Counted from the first letter of the stretch, positions 17,572-26,702 are shown. The stretch is DNA of 64,000 nt from Pseudomonas sp. TH43 (GCF_016650635.1 NZ_JAEKFI010000002.1:548570-612569), one strand, 5' to 3'. Numbers and translations are program-made. The notes: a model not told the origin generated them from the letters alone.

Positions 17572-17817
17572 TCACATCACAGGGATATCCAGCGGCGCAG
17601 CCATGAACTGGCTGATCCGCGATCTTAACCGCTCTTCCGCTGGATCGTTGTCATGCACCCCGCTCCACGCCATCGATAACTGCGCCGCATCAATTGGAAA
17701 CGGCGCGGCTTCGGCGCGCAACGCGCAACCCTCGACCAACGCACAGGCAGCGTAATCCGGCACGGTGTCGATCATTTCGGGTTCCGGGCGATCGTCGCCG
17801 CTCAGGACTTTGCAGGG
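17572..17817 (-). pseudogene. LysR-family gene remnant (3' fragment with internal deletion)
   Basis: The sequence repeats the last 67 codons of the LysR gene at 18675-19598 (VPDYAACALVEGCALRAE, then SMAWSGVHDNDPAEE), plus a short upstream piece joined across a 162-base deletion. It has no DNA-binding domain. An ATG at 17775 could in theory express 67 residues, but no ribosome site is evident. It is a by-product of the tandem duplication. Confidence 0.85.
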
Positions 17818-18563
17818 GACAGTACGATGTAGTTTCGATGCGCAAATGGCTGCGCGAGCAACGGATCCTGACTTCCTTGCAGCCCGGCCATGAAATTCAG
17901 CGACAGTACGCTGCCATTACGCAGACGTTGCAATGGTTCAGCGTCGAAGTTCTGCTCGAAAAAACCGTAGCGGTTGAATTCGTCATCGACCATGTTGCCC
18001 GGCGCTTGCCAGTATCGCGCCTTGAAATCACTGCCATCAGCGTTTTGGCCTTTGAGTTCTAGCCAGAAGGGATTGCCGCGCCTGCCCAGTAGCCACGCAT
18101 TTATACGCAAGGTGAACTCAGAAAGGTTGCTGACATTCAGCTCACCGCCCTGACCGTCGTTATCGGCCTGTCGGATAAATGGTCGAGGCAGATTCAATTG
18201 ATTGATGCGTGTTATGTAAAGCGGCAAAGGCTGTGAAGTAACAGGAGGTTCAATGCCACGATAAACCGTGTAAAAGACGATGACGCTCTGCTGGACGTTG
18301 AAAGCCACCAAGAGGTTATCAATATGGGTTTGGAAAGGACGTGTGAACCCGCCGATCGGTATACGCGGTGATGTGTAGGACCCGGAACCTGGCGTTCCTG
18401 CCCAGGTGATCGTGAGACTGTCTCCTGGCCGCCAGTCGAAGTCGATCTTGACCGTCAGGTTGTACCGAGCGGCCTCTGGATCCAACAAACCATCAGGTCG
18501 ACTTTCTTTGATTGAGAGCGGCGGCAGACTGCCACTGTCAAGTTCACGTATCAGCGCATCCAT
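17802..18563 (-). CDS. Truncated copy of the Ig-like protein
   Basis: A 253-residue product nearly identical to residues 1-248 of the full-length protein (15716-17461), ending where the duplication junction joins LysR sequence, which supplies the last few residues (PAKS) and the stop. Start and ribosome site (AAGGAC) are the same as in the full copy. Differences such as NVQQSVIV against NFEQSVIV are conservative, so the copy may still be expressed as a stand-alone N-terminal domain, or may be decaying. Confidence 0.65.
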   Translation of the reverse strand: MDALIRELDSGSLPPLSIKESRPDGLLDPEAARYNLTVKIDFDWRPGDSLTITWAGTPGSGSYTSPRIPIGGFTRPFQTHIDNLLVAFNVQQSVIVFYTVYRGIEPPVTSQPLPLYITRINQLNLPRPFIRQADNDGQGGELNVSNLSEFTLRINAWLLGRRGNPFWLELKGQNADGSDFKARYWQAPGNMVDDEFNRYGFFEQNFDAEPLQRLRNGSVLSLNFMAGLQGSQDPLLAQPFAHRNYIVLSPAKS

Positions 18564-18674
18564 GTTCACGTCCTTTTTGGGCCACCTTGCACATAGGCCA
18601 ATCAGACATGTGAACAAGGGGATGCGCCACTGTCAGAACTGTCAGGTCAAGCGCTGTTTCAGATGAACGGTCGC

Positions 18675-19598
18675 TCACATCACGGGAATATCCAGCGGCG
18701 CAGCCATGAACTGGCTGATCCGCGATCTCAACCACTTTTCCGCCGGATCGTTGTCATGCACCCCGCTCCACGCCATCGATAACTGCGCCGCATCAATTGG
18801 AAACGGCGGGTCTTCGGCGCGCAACGCACACCCTTCAACCAACGCACAGGCAGCGTAATCCGGCACGGTGGCGATCATTTCTGTGCCGGCGAGCAAGGCG
18901 CGCAGGCCGCTGAATTGCGGTACGCCGAGCACCACGCGCCGGCTGCGACCGACCTTGGCCAGGTCGACGTCAATATTGCCGCTCAAGTCGCCGGAGAACG
19001 ACACCATCGCATGGGGGCGCTCGCAGTACTCGTCGAGAGTCAGCGGTCCCGGGCGATCGTCGCCACGCAGGACTTTGCAGGGAATGTCGCGCAGCTTTTT
19101 GCGTTTGGCGTTGGCCGGTAATTCAGTGGTGTAACTGACGCCAACGGAGATTTCCCCTGAGGCCAACAGTGCCGGCATAAGCAGATAGTTGGCACGACGC
19201 ACCACCACGACAATCCCCGGTGCTTCTTGCTGAAGCTGACGCAACAGGGGCGGGAACAGGCCGAACTCGGCGTCGTCCGACAAGCCGATGCGAAACACGT
19301 CACAACTGCTCGCCGGGTCGAATTCCTTGGCGCGGCTGACCGCGCCGGAAATCACGTCCATCGCCGGTTGCAGCTCCTTGAGAATCGCCAGCGCACGGGC
19401 TGTCGGCTCCATGGTGCGACCGTTGCGCAGCAGCAACGGATCGTCAAACAGATCGCGCAGGCGACCGAGCGCGGCGCTGACCGCCGGTTGGCCCATGAAC
19501 AGCTTTTCCGCGACGCGGGTCAGGTTTTTTTCGAACATCAGCGCTTCGAATATCACCAAAAGGTTCATGTCGACGCGGCGCAGATCGTTGCGGTTCAT
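18675..19598 (-). CDS. LysR-family transcriptional regulator (NodD-like branch)
   Basis: A 307-residue regulator. The winged helix covers residues 8-67 (MNLLVIFEALMFEKNLTRVA, then MGQPAVSAALGRLRDLFDDP), with the RNGR.MEPTARA segment typical of the NodD/LeuO-like branch. The effector domain has RIGLSDDAEFGLFPPLL. Its 3' part has been copied into the downstream duplication. The AraC-type gene at 19811 diverges from it. Its target is unknown; the downstream Ig-like genes are on the same strand 111 bases away. Confidence 0.85.
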   Translation of the reverse strand: MNRNDLRRVDMNLLVIFEALMFEKNLTRVAEKLFMGQPAVSAALGRLRDLFDDPLLLRNGRTMEPTARALAILKELQPAMDVISGAVSRAKEFDPASSCDVFRIGLSDDAEFGLFPPLLRQLQQEAPGIVVVVRRANYLLMPALLASGEISVGVSYTTELPANAKRKKLRDIPCKVLRGDDRPGPLTLDEYCERPHAMVSFSGDLSGNIDVDLAKVGRSRRVVLGVPQFSGLRALLAGTEMIATVPDYAACALVEGCALRAEDPPFPIDAAQLSMAWSGVHDNDPAEKWLRSRISQFMAAPLDIPVM

Positions 19599-19810
19599 CA
19601 GCTCGATTTCCTTCCAAGGCCAGCCAGACGCCAGTGCTACGCACTTTAGCCGATCAACGGTGGGTTTTTCGCGGGTCTGTTAAGCAAATTAACAACGATT
19701 AACTCGTCAGTCGTCGGCCCGCGACCAACAATCGCTTCACTGCGCAGCGTTGTTTTTTGACCTGAGGGAAGCCGCCTGGCGTGGATCCCTCACCAACACG
19801 GACCTTGGCC

Positions 19811-20242
19811 ATGGCTCATTTACAACATACCGTCGCCCTCGCCCCTGCCTGCGAACCGAGCACTGCGCGCATCGGCGGCCTCAGCCCGCAACGCGTGCGG
19901 CGGGTAAAGCAATTGATCCTCGAACGTCTTGGCGAAAGCCTGGAAGTCAGCGAACTGGCGCAGGCCTGTGCGCTGTCTCGCAGTCACTTTTCCCGCGCCT
20001 TCAAGTGCAGCACCGGCGTCTCGCCGCAGGACTGGATTCGCCGCCAGCGCCTCGCTCGCGCCAAGCTATTGATCCAGCACACTGACCTTAGCCTGACGCA
20101 AATCAGCCTGGAATGCGGGTTCTGTGATCAGGCGCATTTCTGCCATATCTTCACCCGCAGCGAAGGGATCAACCCGTTCGCCTGGCGCTGCCAGAGGGTA
20201 CGTGAACGGAACAATCTGCGCTCCGCGCCCGCGCTGTTTTGA
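19811..20242 (+). CDS. AraC-family regulator consisting mainly of the DNA-binding domain
   Basis: A 143-residue protein with an AraC/XylS double helix-turn-helix (LEVSELAQACALSRSHFSRA and LSLTQISLECGFCDQAHFCH) and only about 40 residues before it, so it lacks an effector domain. The ATG at 19811 has a weak GGA 8 bases upstream. A GTG at 19781 with GAGGGA about 11 bases upstream is a credible alternative that adds 10 residues. It lies directly before a winged-helix/NTPase regulator gene. Confidence 0.8.
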   Translation: MAHLQHTVALAPACEPSTARIGGLSPQRVRRVKQLILERLGESLEVSELAQACALSRSHFSRAFKCSTGVSPQDWIRRQRLARAKLLIQHTDLSLTQISLECGFCDQAHFCHIFTRSEGINPFAWRCQRVRERNNLRSAPALF

Positions 20243-20301
20243 TGCCGCCGCTGAAGCCATTCGTTGCACCGATGCTCAAACCTGAGGATTATGCCCGGAC
20301 A

Positions 20302-20337
20302 CCCCGAAACAGACGGCTTGCACACAGTCTGTCGGGG
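20302..20337. other. Hairpin between araC-type gene and the NTPase regulator gene
   Basis: CCCCGA..CAGAC pairs with AGTCTGTCGGGG (11 pairs with a two-base AA bulge). No T-tract follows on the plus strand, so it is not a classic terminator. Its presence supports treating 20243-20364 as untranslated and the TTG at 20365 as the start. Confidence 0.5.
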
Positions 20338-20352
20338 CTGGCGCATCATCAC

Positions 20353-20357
20353 AGGAG
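20353..20357 (+). promoter_or_regulatory. Ribosome binding site deciding a TTG start
   Basis: AGGAG sits 7 bases before TTG at 20365. The upstream in-frame ATGs at 20242 and 20272 have no ribosome site. Confidence 0.6.
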
Positions 20358-20364
20358 CGAGCTG

Positions 20365-23292
20365 TTGAGTCCTCATCCGAATCAGGCGATCGGTTTCGGC
20401 CCCTATCGAATCCATCCCGCGCAACGACTGGTGCTTGAAGGCGAGCAGCCGTTGCGTTTGGGTCGCCGCGCGATGGACATTCTGCTGATCCTGCTGGCCC
20501 ATGCCGGCGAGGTGGTCAGCAAGCAACAGTTGATCGCTGGCGTCTGGCCGGACAGCGTGGTCGAAGAAATCAATCTGCGCGTACACATGGCCGCGCTACG
20601 CAAGGCGCTGGGCGACGGACAGGCCGGCCAGCGCTACATCGTCACCGTGGCGCAGCGGGGTTACAGCTTTGTCGCGCCCATTGAATTGCAAACCCTCGAG
20701 CAACGTCCGGCTGGCGACACCGCCGGACGGCATAACCTGCCACTGCGGCGTACGCGGATGATCGGGCGCCAGGCGCTGGTCGACAGCCTGATGACACAGC
20801 TACCGCGCCAGCGCTGCATCACCCTGGTCGGCCCCGGCGGGATTGGCAAAACCACTGTGGCCCTGCGTGTTGCCGAGCAGTTGATCGGCAGCTACCGCGA
20901 CGGCATTCGCTTGCTCGATCTGGCGCCCTTGAGCGACCCGCGCATGATCTGCTCGCACCTGGCCGCCCTGCTCGATATTTTGCTGAACGACAGCGATCCA
21001 ATGGCAAGCCTGATCAATGGCTTGCGCGAACGGCAGATGCTGCTGGTGATCGACAACTGCGAACACCTGATCGACGCCGTGGCGCAACTCGGCGAAAGCC
21101 TCTTGCGTGGCGCGCCGCAGGTGCACATTCTGGCCACCAGCCGCGAGAGCCTGCGCGCCGAGGGCGAATACGTGCAGCGCCTGGAGTCGCTCGACTGCCC
21201 GCCACCCACGGCCGTACATGACCGTGCGCAAGCACTGGGTTTTTCCGCGCTGCAACTGTTTACCGAACGCGCCATGACCGCACATGAGCATTTCGAACTC
21301 AATGAAGCCAACCTGGCGCAGGCCATCGAAATCTGCCAGCGGCTGGACGGAATTCCGTTGGCACTCGAGTTGGCAGCAGCGCAAATCAGCGAAGCGGATC
21401 TGAGTGGCTTGCTCAGTCAGTTGCAGGGGCGCTTGCCTGCGTTGATCGCGGGCAATCAGCAGCGTCACCTCACGCTGCGCGCCACGCTGGACTGGAGTTT
21501 CAACCTGCTTGGCCACGGCGAACAAACCTGCCTGCGCCGCCTGGGCGTGTTTCGCGGCAGCTTCACCCTGGAGTCCGCTGCGGCGGTGATGGGTGCTCAG
21601 CGGATTCTGCCCGGCGAGGTGATGGTCGCGGTCACGCAACTGGTGGCCAAATCACTGCTCAATGTCGAGGTCGGTGATGAAGAGGTGTTCTACCGCTTGC
21701 TCGACACCACCCGGCGCTATGCCCTGGAAAAACTCGATCACGCCGCCGAACTCGGTGAAACCCGCAAACGTCATGCCGAACGCTGCCTGGCGTTGATGCA
21801 TCAGGCGCAGACCGCTTGGGAACACACCCCGACCGCGTTATGGATCGAGCGCTACGCGCGGTGTCTGGAAGACTTGCGCGCCGCGCTGGACTGGTGCCTG
21901 AGCGGCGCCGGCCCGACGGGGCTGGCAATCGAATTGGCGGCGACTTCGGCGCCGTTATGGCAAGAGTTGTCGCTGCTCAAGGAATACGGCGGTTACGTGC
22001 GGGAGGCGCTGACGCTGCTGGAAAATGCCGACGAGCCCAGCCCACAGTTGCAAATCGCCCTGAAACTCGCACTCGGCAGCGCCTGTTACCACACCTGGGG
22101 CGGCACCGCTGAAACCATCGAGGCCTTCGCCAGCGCGCGCGCACTGGCGCAACAACACGGCGATGTCGCCGGGCAACTGCGCGCGGTGTCCGGGCACATG
22201 GCGGTCAATCTCAGCCGTGGTGAGTATCAGGCAGCGTTGGCGCAAAGCGAACATTTCGACCGCCTCGGCCTGCACGGTGAGCCGCTGTTATCGCTAAGCA
22301 CTCATCGGCTGCGCGTGCTGGCGCTGCACTACGCCGGCGACCAGCCGCAGGCGCGAATCCATGCCGAACAGGTGATTCAGCGCATGGCGCAAAGCGGCCA
22401 CCTCAATCGGTTTACCCACGGCTTTGGCGTGCAATACGATCAGAGCGTCGCCTCGCTGACGGTGCTGGCGCGAGTGCTGTGGCTGCAGGGTTTCCCCGAG
22501 CAGGCGTGGCGCACGGCGCGCCAGGCACTGGACATCGCGGTGCAGATCAATCACGGCACGTCGATCTGCTACACGCTGGCGTTGGCCAGTTGCCTGATCG
22601 CCCATTACAACGGCGACCAACAGAACGCTCGGGCACTGCTGCACTTATTGCTGGAGCAGGCACAGAAGCATTCGGTGCTGCTGTTTTACACGTGGGCGCG
22701 GCACTATGCGCAGGTTATCGAGGCGCCAGCGAACGCGTCTGTGCCGGCGGACAACAGTGGCTTGATCAAAGAAATCATGGTCACGCTGGACAGTCGTTTT
22801 GTTGATGAAGCGCTGTTGCAGCGGGCGCAAAGTGGTGCGGCGGGTTGGAGCACGGCGGAGATTCTGCGGGCGCGGGCGGAGCAGTTGCTGATCACCGATC
22901 TTGCGGGGGTGAGCGGATGCCATCGCGAGCAGGCTCGCTCCCACATGGGATCTTCGCCAGGCATGCAACCCTGCCGGCGCGAGCCCGCTCGCGATGGCGT
23001 CCGCTCAAACAACGCTGAAATTCGCGAAGCCGAACAGACTCTGCTTCAGGCCCTGTCGATCGCCCAATCCCAAGGCGCGCTGGCCTGGGAACTGCGCAGT
23101 GCCACGTCACTGGCCCAGCTCTGGAAACAGCAAAACCGCTACCACCAGGCCCTTGATCTGCTGACCCCGATCTACCAGCGCTTCACCGAAGGCTACGCCA
23201 CGCCGGATTTGCGCAAGGTGCGCTTGCTACTCGACGAGTTGCGCAGTCAAACGCAAGGCGCCTGCCTGGGACATACGCCCCAGATAATGTAA
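20365..23292 (+). CDS. Winged-helix / AAA-like NTPase / TPR-type regulator
   Basis: A 975-residue regulator if the TTG start is used. An OmpR-type winged helix fills about residues 10-105 (ILLILLAHAGEVVSKQQLIA, then YIVTVAQRGYSFVAP). An NTPase domain follows with Walker A GPGGIGKT at 156-163 and Walker B-like LLVIDNCEH. The rest is helical repeat. This is the AfsR/CadC-like design of regulators that integrate ligand and nucleotide state. Around residues 850-880 the frame passes through a REPIN and encodes REP-derived sequence (PCRREPARDGV). It converges on a paralogue and overlaps it by 66 bases. Neither target nor ligand is known. Confidence 0.8.
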   Translation: MSPHPNQAIGFGPYRIHPAQRLVLEGEQPLRLGRRAMDILLILLAHAGEVVSKQQLIAGVWPDSVVEEINLRVHMAALRKALGDGQAGQRYIVTVAQRGYSFVAPIELQTLEQRPAGDTAGRHNLPLRRTRMIGRQALVDSLMTQLPRQRCITLVGPGGIGKTTVALRVAEQLIGSYRDGIRLLDLAPLSDPRMICSHLAALLDILLNDSDPMASLINGLRERQMLLVIDNCEHLIDAVAQLGESLLRGAPQVHILATSRESLRAEGEYVQRLESLDCPPPTAVHDRAQALGFSALQLFTERAMTAHEHFELNEANLAQAIEICQRLDGIPLALELAAAQISEADLSGLLSQLQGRLPALIAGNQQRHLTLRATLDWSFNLLGHGEQTCLRRLGVFRGSFTLESAAAVMGAQRILPGEVMVAVTQLVAKSLLNVEVGDEEVFYRLLDTTRRYALEKLDHAAELGETRKRHAERCLALMHQAQTAWEHTPTALWIERYARCLEDLRAALDWCLSGAGPTGLAIELAATSAPLWQELSLLKEYGGYVREALTLLENADEPSPQLQIALKLALGSACYHTWGGTAETIEAFASARALAQQHGDVAGQLRAVSGHMAVNLSRGEYQAALAQSEHFDRLGLHGEPLLSLSTHRLRVLALHYAGDQPQARIHAEQVIQRMAQSGHLNRFTHGFGVQYDQSVASLTVLARVLWLQGFPEQAWRTARQALDIAVQINHGTSICYTLALASCLIAHYNGDQQNARALLHLLLEQAQKHSVLLFYTWARHYAQVIEAPANASVPADNSGLIKEIMVTLDSRFVDEALLQRAQSGAAGWSTAEILRARAEQLLITDLAGVSGCHREQARSHMGSSPGMQPCRREPARDGVRSNNAEIREAEQTLLQALSIAQSQGALAWELRSATSLAQLWKQQNRYHQALDLLTPIYQRFTEGYATPDLRKVRLLLDELRSQTQGACLGHTPQIM
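22913..23004. repeat. REPIN inside a coding sequence
   Basis: Inverted arms GCGGATGCCATCGCGAGCAG and the mirror ending GCTCGCGATGGCGTCCGC enclose a short loop. It lies within the helical-repeat region of the regulator and keeps its frame open. Confidence 0.9.
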
Positions 23293-24663
23293 ATGCCGAC
23301 TCTCGAAGTCGCCGCTGATCAGTTTTTCCCGGGCATACAGCCGAGTGGTATTGAGCATTCGGTAATGCACAACACCCTCCCCGCGCACTACCGTCAGCAA
23401 CGACTTCTGCACCAGCTGTTCGATGATCGATTGCCCCTCTGCCTCAGCGATGACCGCCAGTGCCGCTTCAAGGGTGAAGGTCACTTTAAACACCGTTAGC
23501 CTTTGCAGCACCCACTGCTGCGGTTCGGTCAGGCTCCGATAGCTCCATTCCAGAGCTGCTCGCAGGGTCTGATGCCGTGGCACAGCAGTGCGGCGGCCCT
23601 GCAATTGCAGGCAATTGCCCAACTGTGCCTGCAAGCCCAGCAGCGCCAGCGCATCGATCTGCGCCGCTGCCAGCTCAATCGCCAAGGGCAAACCGTCGAG
23701 TCGCCGACAGATGTCACGTATCACCTGCAAATCCTGTTCGCGCAGGCGGAAGCCCTGCTGACGAGCGCGCGCTCGACTGACAAACAATTGCACCGCCGAG
23801 TAGCCCATGACCTCTTCGACACTGTTCAACGCCGAGGACCTGGGAATGCTCAGCGGCGCCAAAACCTGCACGGTTTCCAGATTGGCGCGCAGTGCTTCGC
23901 GACTGGTAGCGAGGATCGACAGGCGCGGCGCGGCGTCCAGCAGCGTCTCGACCAACGCCTTGCAGGCATCGCGTAGATGTTCGCAATTGTCGAGCAGCAG
24001 CAGGCAGTGCTGGGCTGCCAGCGTCGATAAATCGGTGTCGAGGGTTTGCAGAAGGTGGTCGAGCAGCGGCGTGCGCTCATCGATCACTGCCAGATCCACC
24101 CGCCAGACGCCATCACGAAAATGCTGCAAGAGCAATTCCGCGACCCGCAACGCCACTGTGGACTTGCCGACACCCGCCGGCCCCGTCACGCTCATCAACC
24201 GGCACAGCGGCAATTGCCGCACCATGGCGCCGACCAGTGAGTCGCGCCCCGTCACCGGCGTCAGCCTTGCGGGCAAGTTGTGCTGGGGCGCTTGCAGGCT
24301 TTCAAACACCACTTGCGCAACACTGTCGGCATGTACCGGGGCCACGAAGCTGTAGCCGCATTGCGGCACGTTGACGATATAGCGCTGGCCGTTTTCGCCA
24401 TCGCCAAGCGCCCGACGCAACGCGGCAATGTGCACGCGCAGGTTGATCTCTTCGACCACGGACGTTGGCCAGACCAACGCGATCAGATGCTCCTTCCTGA
24501 CCACACGGCCGGCGCGCTCGACCAGCACCTGGAGGATGTCCAGCGCGCGGCCGCCCATGCGCAGTTGCCGATCCCCTTCGAGGATCAGGCGCTGGCGCAG
24601 GTGAAACGCGAAAGGCCCGAAACGCAGCACAGACGCCGAGTTGAAATCGTTGAGACTGTTCAT
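23227..24663 (-). CDS. Winged-helix / NTPase regulator, short paralogue
   Basis: A 478-residue paralogue of the product of 20365-23292, containing the winged helix (residues 15-110, with YIVNVPQCGYSFVAPV) and the NTPase (Walker A GPAGVGKS at 161-168, LLLLDNCEH), but without the long helical-repeat C-terminus. It ends soon after VHYRMLNTTRLYAREKL, near the point where repeats begin in its relative. The two genes point at each other and overlap in their last 66 bases. It may have lost its sensor region through the rearrangement that created this overlap, or may be a naturally short form. Confidence 0.8.
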   Translation of the reverse strand: MNSLNDFNSASVLRFGPFAFHLRQRLILEGDRQLRMGGRALDILQVLVERAGRVVRKEHLIALVWPTSVVEEINLRVHIAALRRALGDGENGQRYIVNVPQCGYSFVAPVHADSVAQVVFESLQAPQHNLPARLTPVTGRDSLVGAMVRQLPLCRLMSVTGPAGVGKSTVALRVAELLLQHFRDGVWRVDLAVIDERTPLLDHLLQTLDTDLSTLAAQHCLLLLDNCEHLRDACKALVETLLDAAPRLSILATSREALRANLETVQVLAPLSIPRSSALNSVEEVMGYSAVQLFVSRARARQQGFRLREQDLQVIRDICRRLDGLPLAIELAAAQIDALALLGLQAQLGNCLQLQGRRTAVPRHQTLRAALEWSYRSLTEPQQWVLQRLTVFKVTFTLEAALAVIAEAEGQSIIEQLVQKSLLTVVRGEGVVHYRMLNTTRLYAREKLISGDFESRHLHYLGRMSQAGALRLTAQLVE

Positions 24664-24753
24664 GCCAACTATCTTGGCAGCCTCGATTGACGCTACAACT
24701 ACCGCACGGGGCGCAGCACGGACATCCGGGTGCGCGAGACGGACAGAACCGCT

Positions 24754-25704
24754 CTAGCTGAACTGTTCGCGGTACTGCGCGGGGGTCAGGCCGAGCTTTT
24801 CGGCAAACAGGAAACGCATGTGCCGAACGCTGCCGAAACCGCTTTTGTAGGCCACGGTTTTCAATGGCAGATCGCCGGTTTCCAAGAGGTTTCGTGCGCA
24901 GTCGATGCGCGCACTTTGCAGAAACTCCATCGGCGTCATCTCGACGTCGCGGATAAACACGCGAGCGAAGTGCCGTGCGCTCATGTTGGCCAGCCCCGCC
25001 ATGCGCTCGACCGTAAAGGCTTCCTCAATGTGTTCGAGGACGTAATTCTGTACGCGGGTGATCGGCGTTTCCTGCGGTGCTACCGCCGCCATCAGCGGGC
25101 TGAACTGCGCCTGGCCGCCCTGACGTTTCATGACGACCAACAACACTTTGGCAACGTCCTGAGCGAGCTTTTTGCCATGATCGCGAGCGACAACTGCCAG
25201 GGCCAGGTCGATCCCGGCGGTGACACCTCCCGAGGTAATCAGGTTGCGATCCTCGACGAAGATCTGATCGGTGGCGACGCTGGCCTTGGGGAAGCCCTTG
25301 ATCAAGCGCTCGGTGTAGTTCCAGTGCGTGGTCACGCGATAACCGTCGAGCAAACCGGCGTGACCGAGCACAAACGCCCCGGTGCAGATCGAACCGTAGC
25401 GCTCGGCCTGCCGCACCGCCCTTTGCAACCAATCCAGCAACGGCGGGTGCTTTTCGTTGTAGGCGCCGGGGCCGCCCGGCACCAGCAGCAAATCATAGTG
25501 CTCCTGAGCCTGATCAATGTGTCGGTCGGTGTGCACCAGCACACCGTTGGATGCACGCAGCGCCCCGAGCTCGGTGCCCAATGTCGTCAGTTGGTAATGC
25601 GACTCAGGCTTGAGATAGCGATTGGCAACCGAGAAGACCTCCAGCGGCCCGGCCATGTCCAGCAGGAGAAAGTCGGGGAACAACACCATTGCCACGGTTT
25701 TCAT
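24754..25704 (-). CDS. GlxA-type regulator (DJ-1/PfpI domain plus AraC helix-turn-helix)
   Basis: A 316-residue regulator. Residues 1-190 form a DJ-1/PfpI-like domain, with DLLLVPGGPGAYNEK and the nucleophile-elbow-like GSICTGAFVLGHAGLLDG retaining Cys. Residues 215-316 form an AraC-type DNA-binding domain (FTVERMAGLANMSARHFARV, then KTVAYKSGFGSVRHMRFLF). Relatives control amino-acid, choline or carnitine metabolism; the target here is unknown. The pirin gene lies divergent at 25927, with 222 bases between, and could be its target. Confidence 0.85.
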   Translation of the reverse strand: MKTVAMVLFPDFLLLDMAGPLEVFSVANRYLKPESHYQLTTLGTELGALRASNGVLVHTDRHIDQAQEHYDLLLVPGGPGAYNEKHPPLLDWLQRAVRQAERYGSICTGAFVLGHAGLLDGYRVTTHWNYTERLIKGFPKASVATDQIFVEDRNLITSGGVTAGIDLALAVVARDHGKKLAQDVAKVLLVVMKRQGGQAQFSPLMAAVAPQETPITRVQNYVLEHIEEAFTVERMAGLANMSARHFARVFIRDVEMTPMEFLQSARIDCARNLLETGDLPLKTVAYKSGFGSVRHMRFLFAEKLGLTPAQYREQFS

Positions 25705-25926
25705 GAGGAGCCATCGCTGAGGTCAAAGATAAATGAACGCATGAAACAGGCTGAGCATTATGGCCAAGTGCAGCGCGGTCGACGGAAAAGAATGCGTGAA
25801 CTACCGCGCATTACTGTCAACTTGAACAGGACAGTCTTTCAGTTTTCATCTACTTTTTGCATTTCCCAGTAAAGATTAACCTTCTCCTCACTCGGACGAA
25901 TTCACGTCCCACCAGGAGATTTCATC

Positions 25927-26649
25927 ATGCTGACCCTTCGCAAAGCCTCCGATCGTGGCCTCGCCAATCATGGCTGGTTGAAGTCGTTCCACACCTTTTC
26001 TTTCGCCAGTTACCGTGACCCGCGTGAGCAGGGTTTCTCCGACCTGTTGGTGATCAATGACGACCGTGTTGCCGCCGGCAAAGGTTTTGGCCAACACCCG
26101 CATCGTGACATGGAGATTTTCTCCTACGTGCTGGAAGGCGCGCTGGAACACAAAGACACCTTGGGCACCGGTTCGGTGATCCGCCCCGGCGATGTGCAAC
26201 TGATGAGTGCCGGCAGCGGCGTGGCGCACAGCGAGTTCAACCATTCGGCGAGCCAGCCTGTGCACTTTTTGCAGATCTGGATCGTGCCGGAAGTCAGCGG
26301 CGCCAAACCGCGCTACCAGCAGGAGCACTTCAGTGCGCAGCAAAAACGCGGTCGCCTGCAACTGATCATCTCGCCCGACGGCAGCGATGGTTCGTTGACA
26401 GTACGTCAGGATGCGCGAGTGTTCGCCGGTCTGTTCGATGGCCAGGAAAGCGCTACGCTGGAACTGCCAGCCAACCGCTACGCCTATGTGCATGTGGCGC
26501 GTGGCAGCGTTGAACTTAACGGTGTGCAATTGCAGGAAGGCGACGGCGTGCGAGTTCGTGAAGAGCAGGCGCTGACCTTGACCAATGGCGTAGACGCCGA
26601 AGTACTGGTGTTTGATATGCGGCCGCAGGAGTTGCCGCAAATGCCATGA
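25927..26649 (+). CDS. Pirin-family protein (YhaK/YhhW-like)
   Basis: A 240-residue bicupin. The metal-binding motif HPHRDMEIFSYVLEGALEHK, followed by MSAGSGVAHSEFNHS, gives the His and Glu ligands of the N-terminal cupin, as in pirins with quercetin 2,3-dioxygenase activity. The C-terminal cupin (FDGQESATLELPANRYAYVH) lacks ligands, as usual. Physiological role unknown; often stress-related. CAGGAG lies 7 bases upstream of the ATG. A strong intrinsic terminator follows at 26671. Confidence 0.85.
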   Translation: MLTLRKASDRGLANHGWLKSFHTFSFASYRDPREQGFSDLLVINDDRVAAGKGFGQHPHRDMEIFSYVLEGALEHKDTLGTGSVIRPGDVQLMSAGSGVAHSEFNHSASQPVHFLQIWIVPEVSGAKPRYQQEHFSAQQKRGRLQLIISPDGSDGSLTVRQDARVFAGLFDGQESATLELPANRYAYVHVARGSVELNGVQLQEGDGVRVREEQALTLTNGVDAEVLVFDMRPQELPQMP

Positions 26650-26670
26650 AGCGGCGTTTCAACCGCTCAC

Positions 26671-26702
26671 AAAAAACGGCCTTCTCTGAAGGCCGTTTTT
26701 TA
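26671..26702. terminator. Bidirectional intrinsic terminator
   Basis: AAAAAACGGCCTTC-TCT-GAAGGCCGTTTTTT. It ends the pirin transcript and, on the other strand, overlaps the stop codon of the coiled-coil gene. Confidence 0.9.

Larger units (their letters stand above)
16716..19082. repeat. Tandem duplication covering a LysR 3' part and the 5' part of an Ig-like gene
   Basis: Bases 16716-17817 match 17818 to about 19082, with an offset of 1102-1103. The left copy carries a 162-base deletion in its LysR part (sequence jumps from the equivalent of 18880 to the equivalent of 19049), and the copies differ by a 1-base G-run change near 18615 and scattered substitutions. The junction is at 17817/18, where LysR sequence ending TTTGCAGGG meets Ig-like gene sequence starting GACAGTACGATG. 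Confidence 0.85.
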
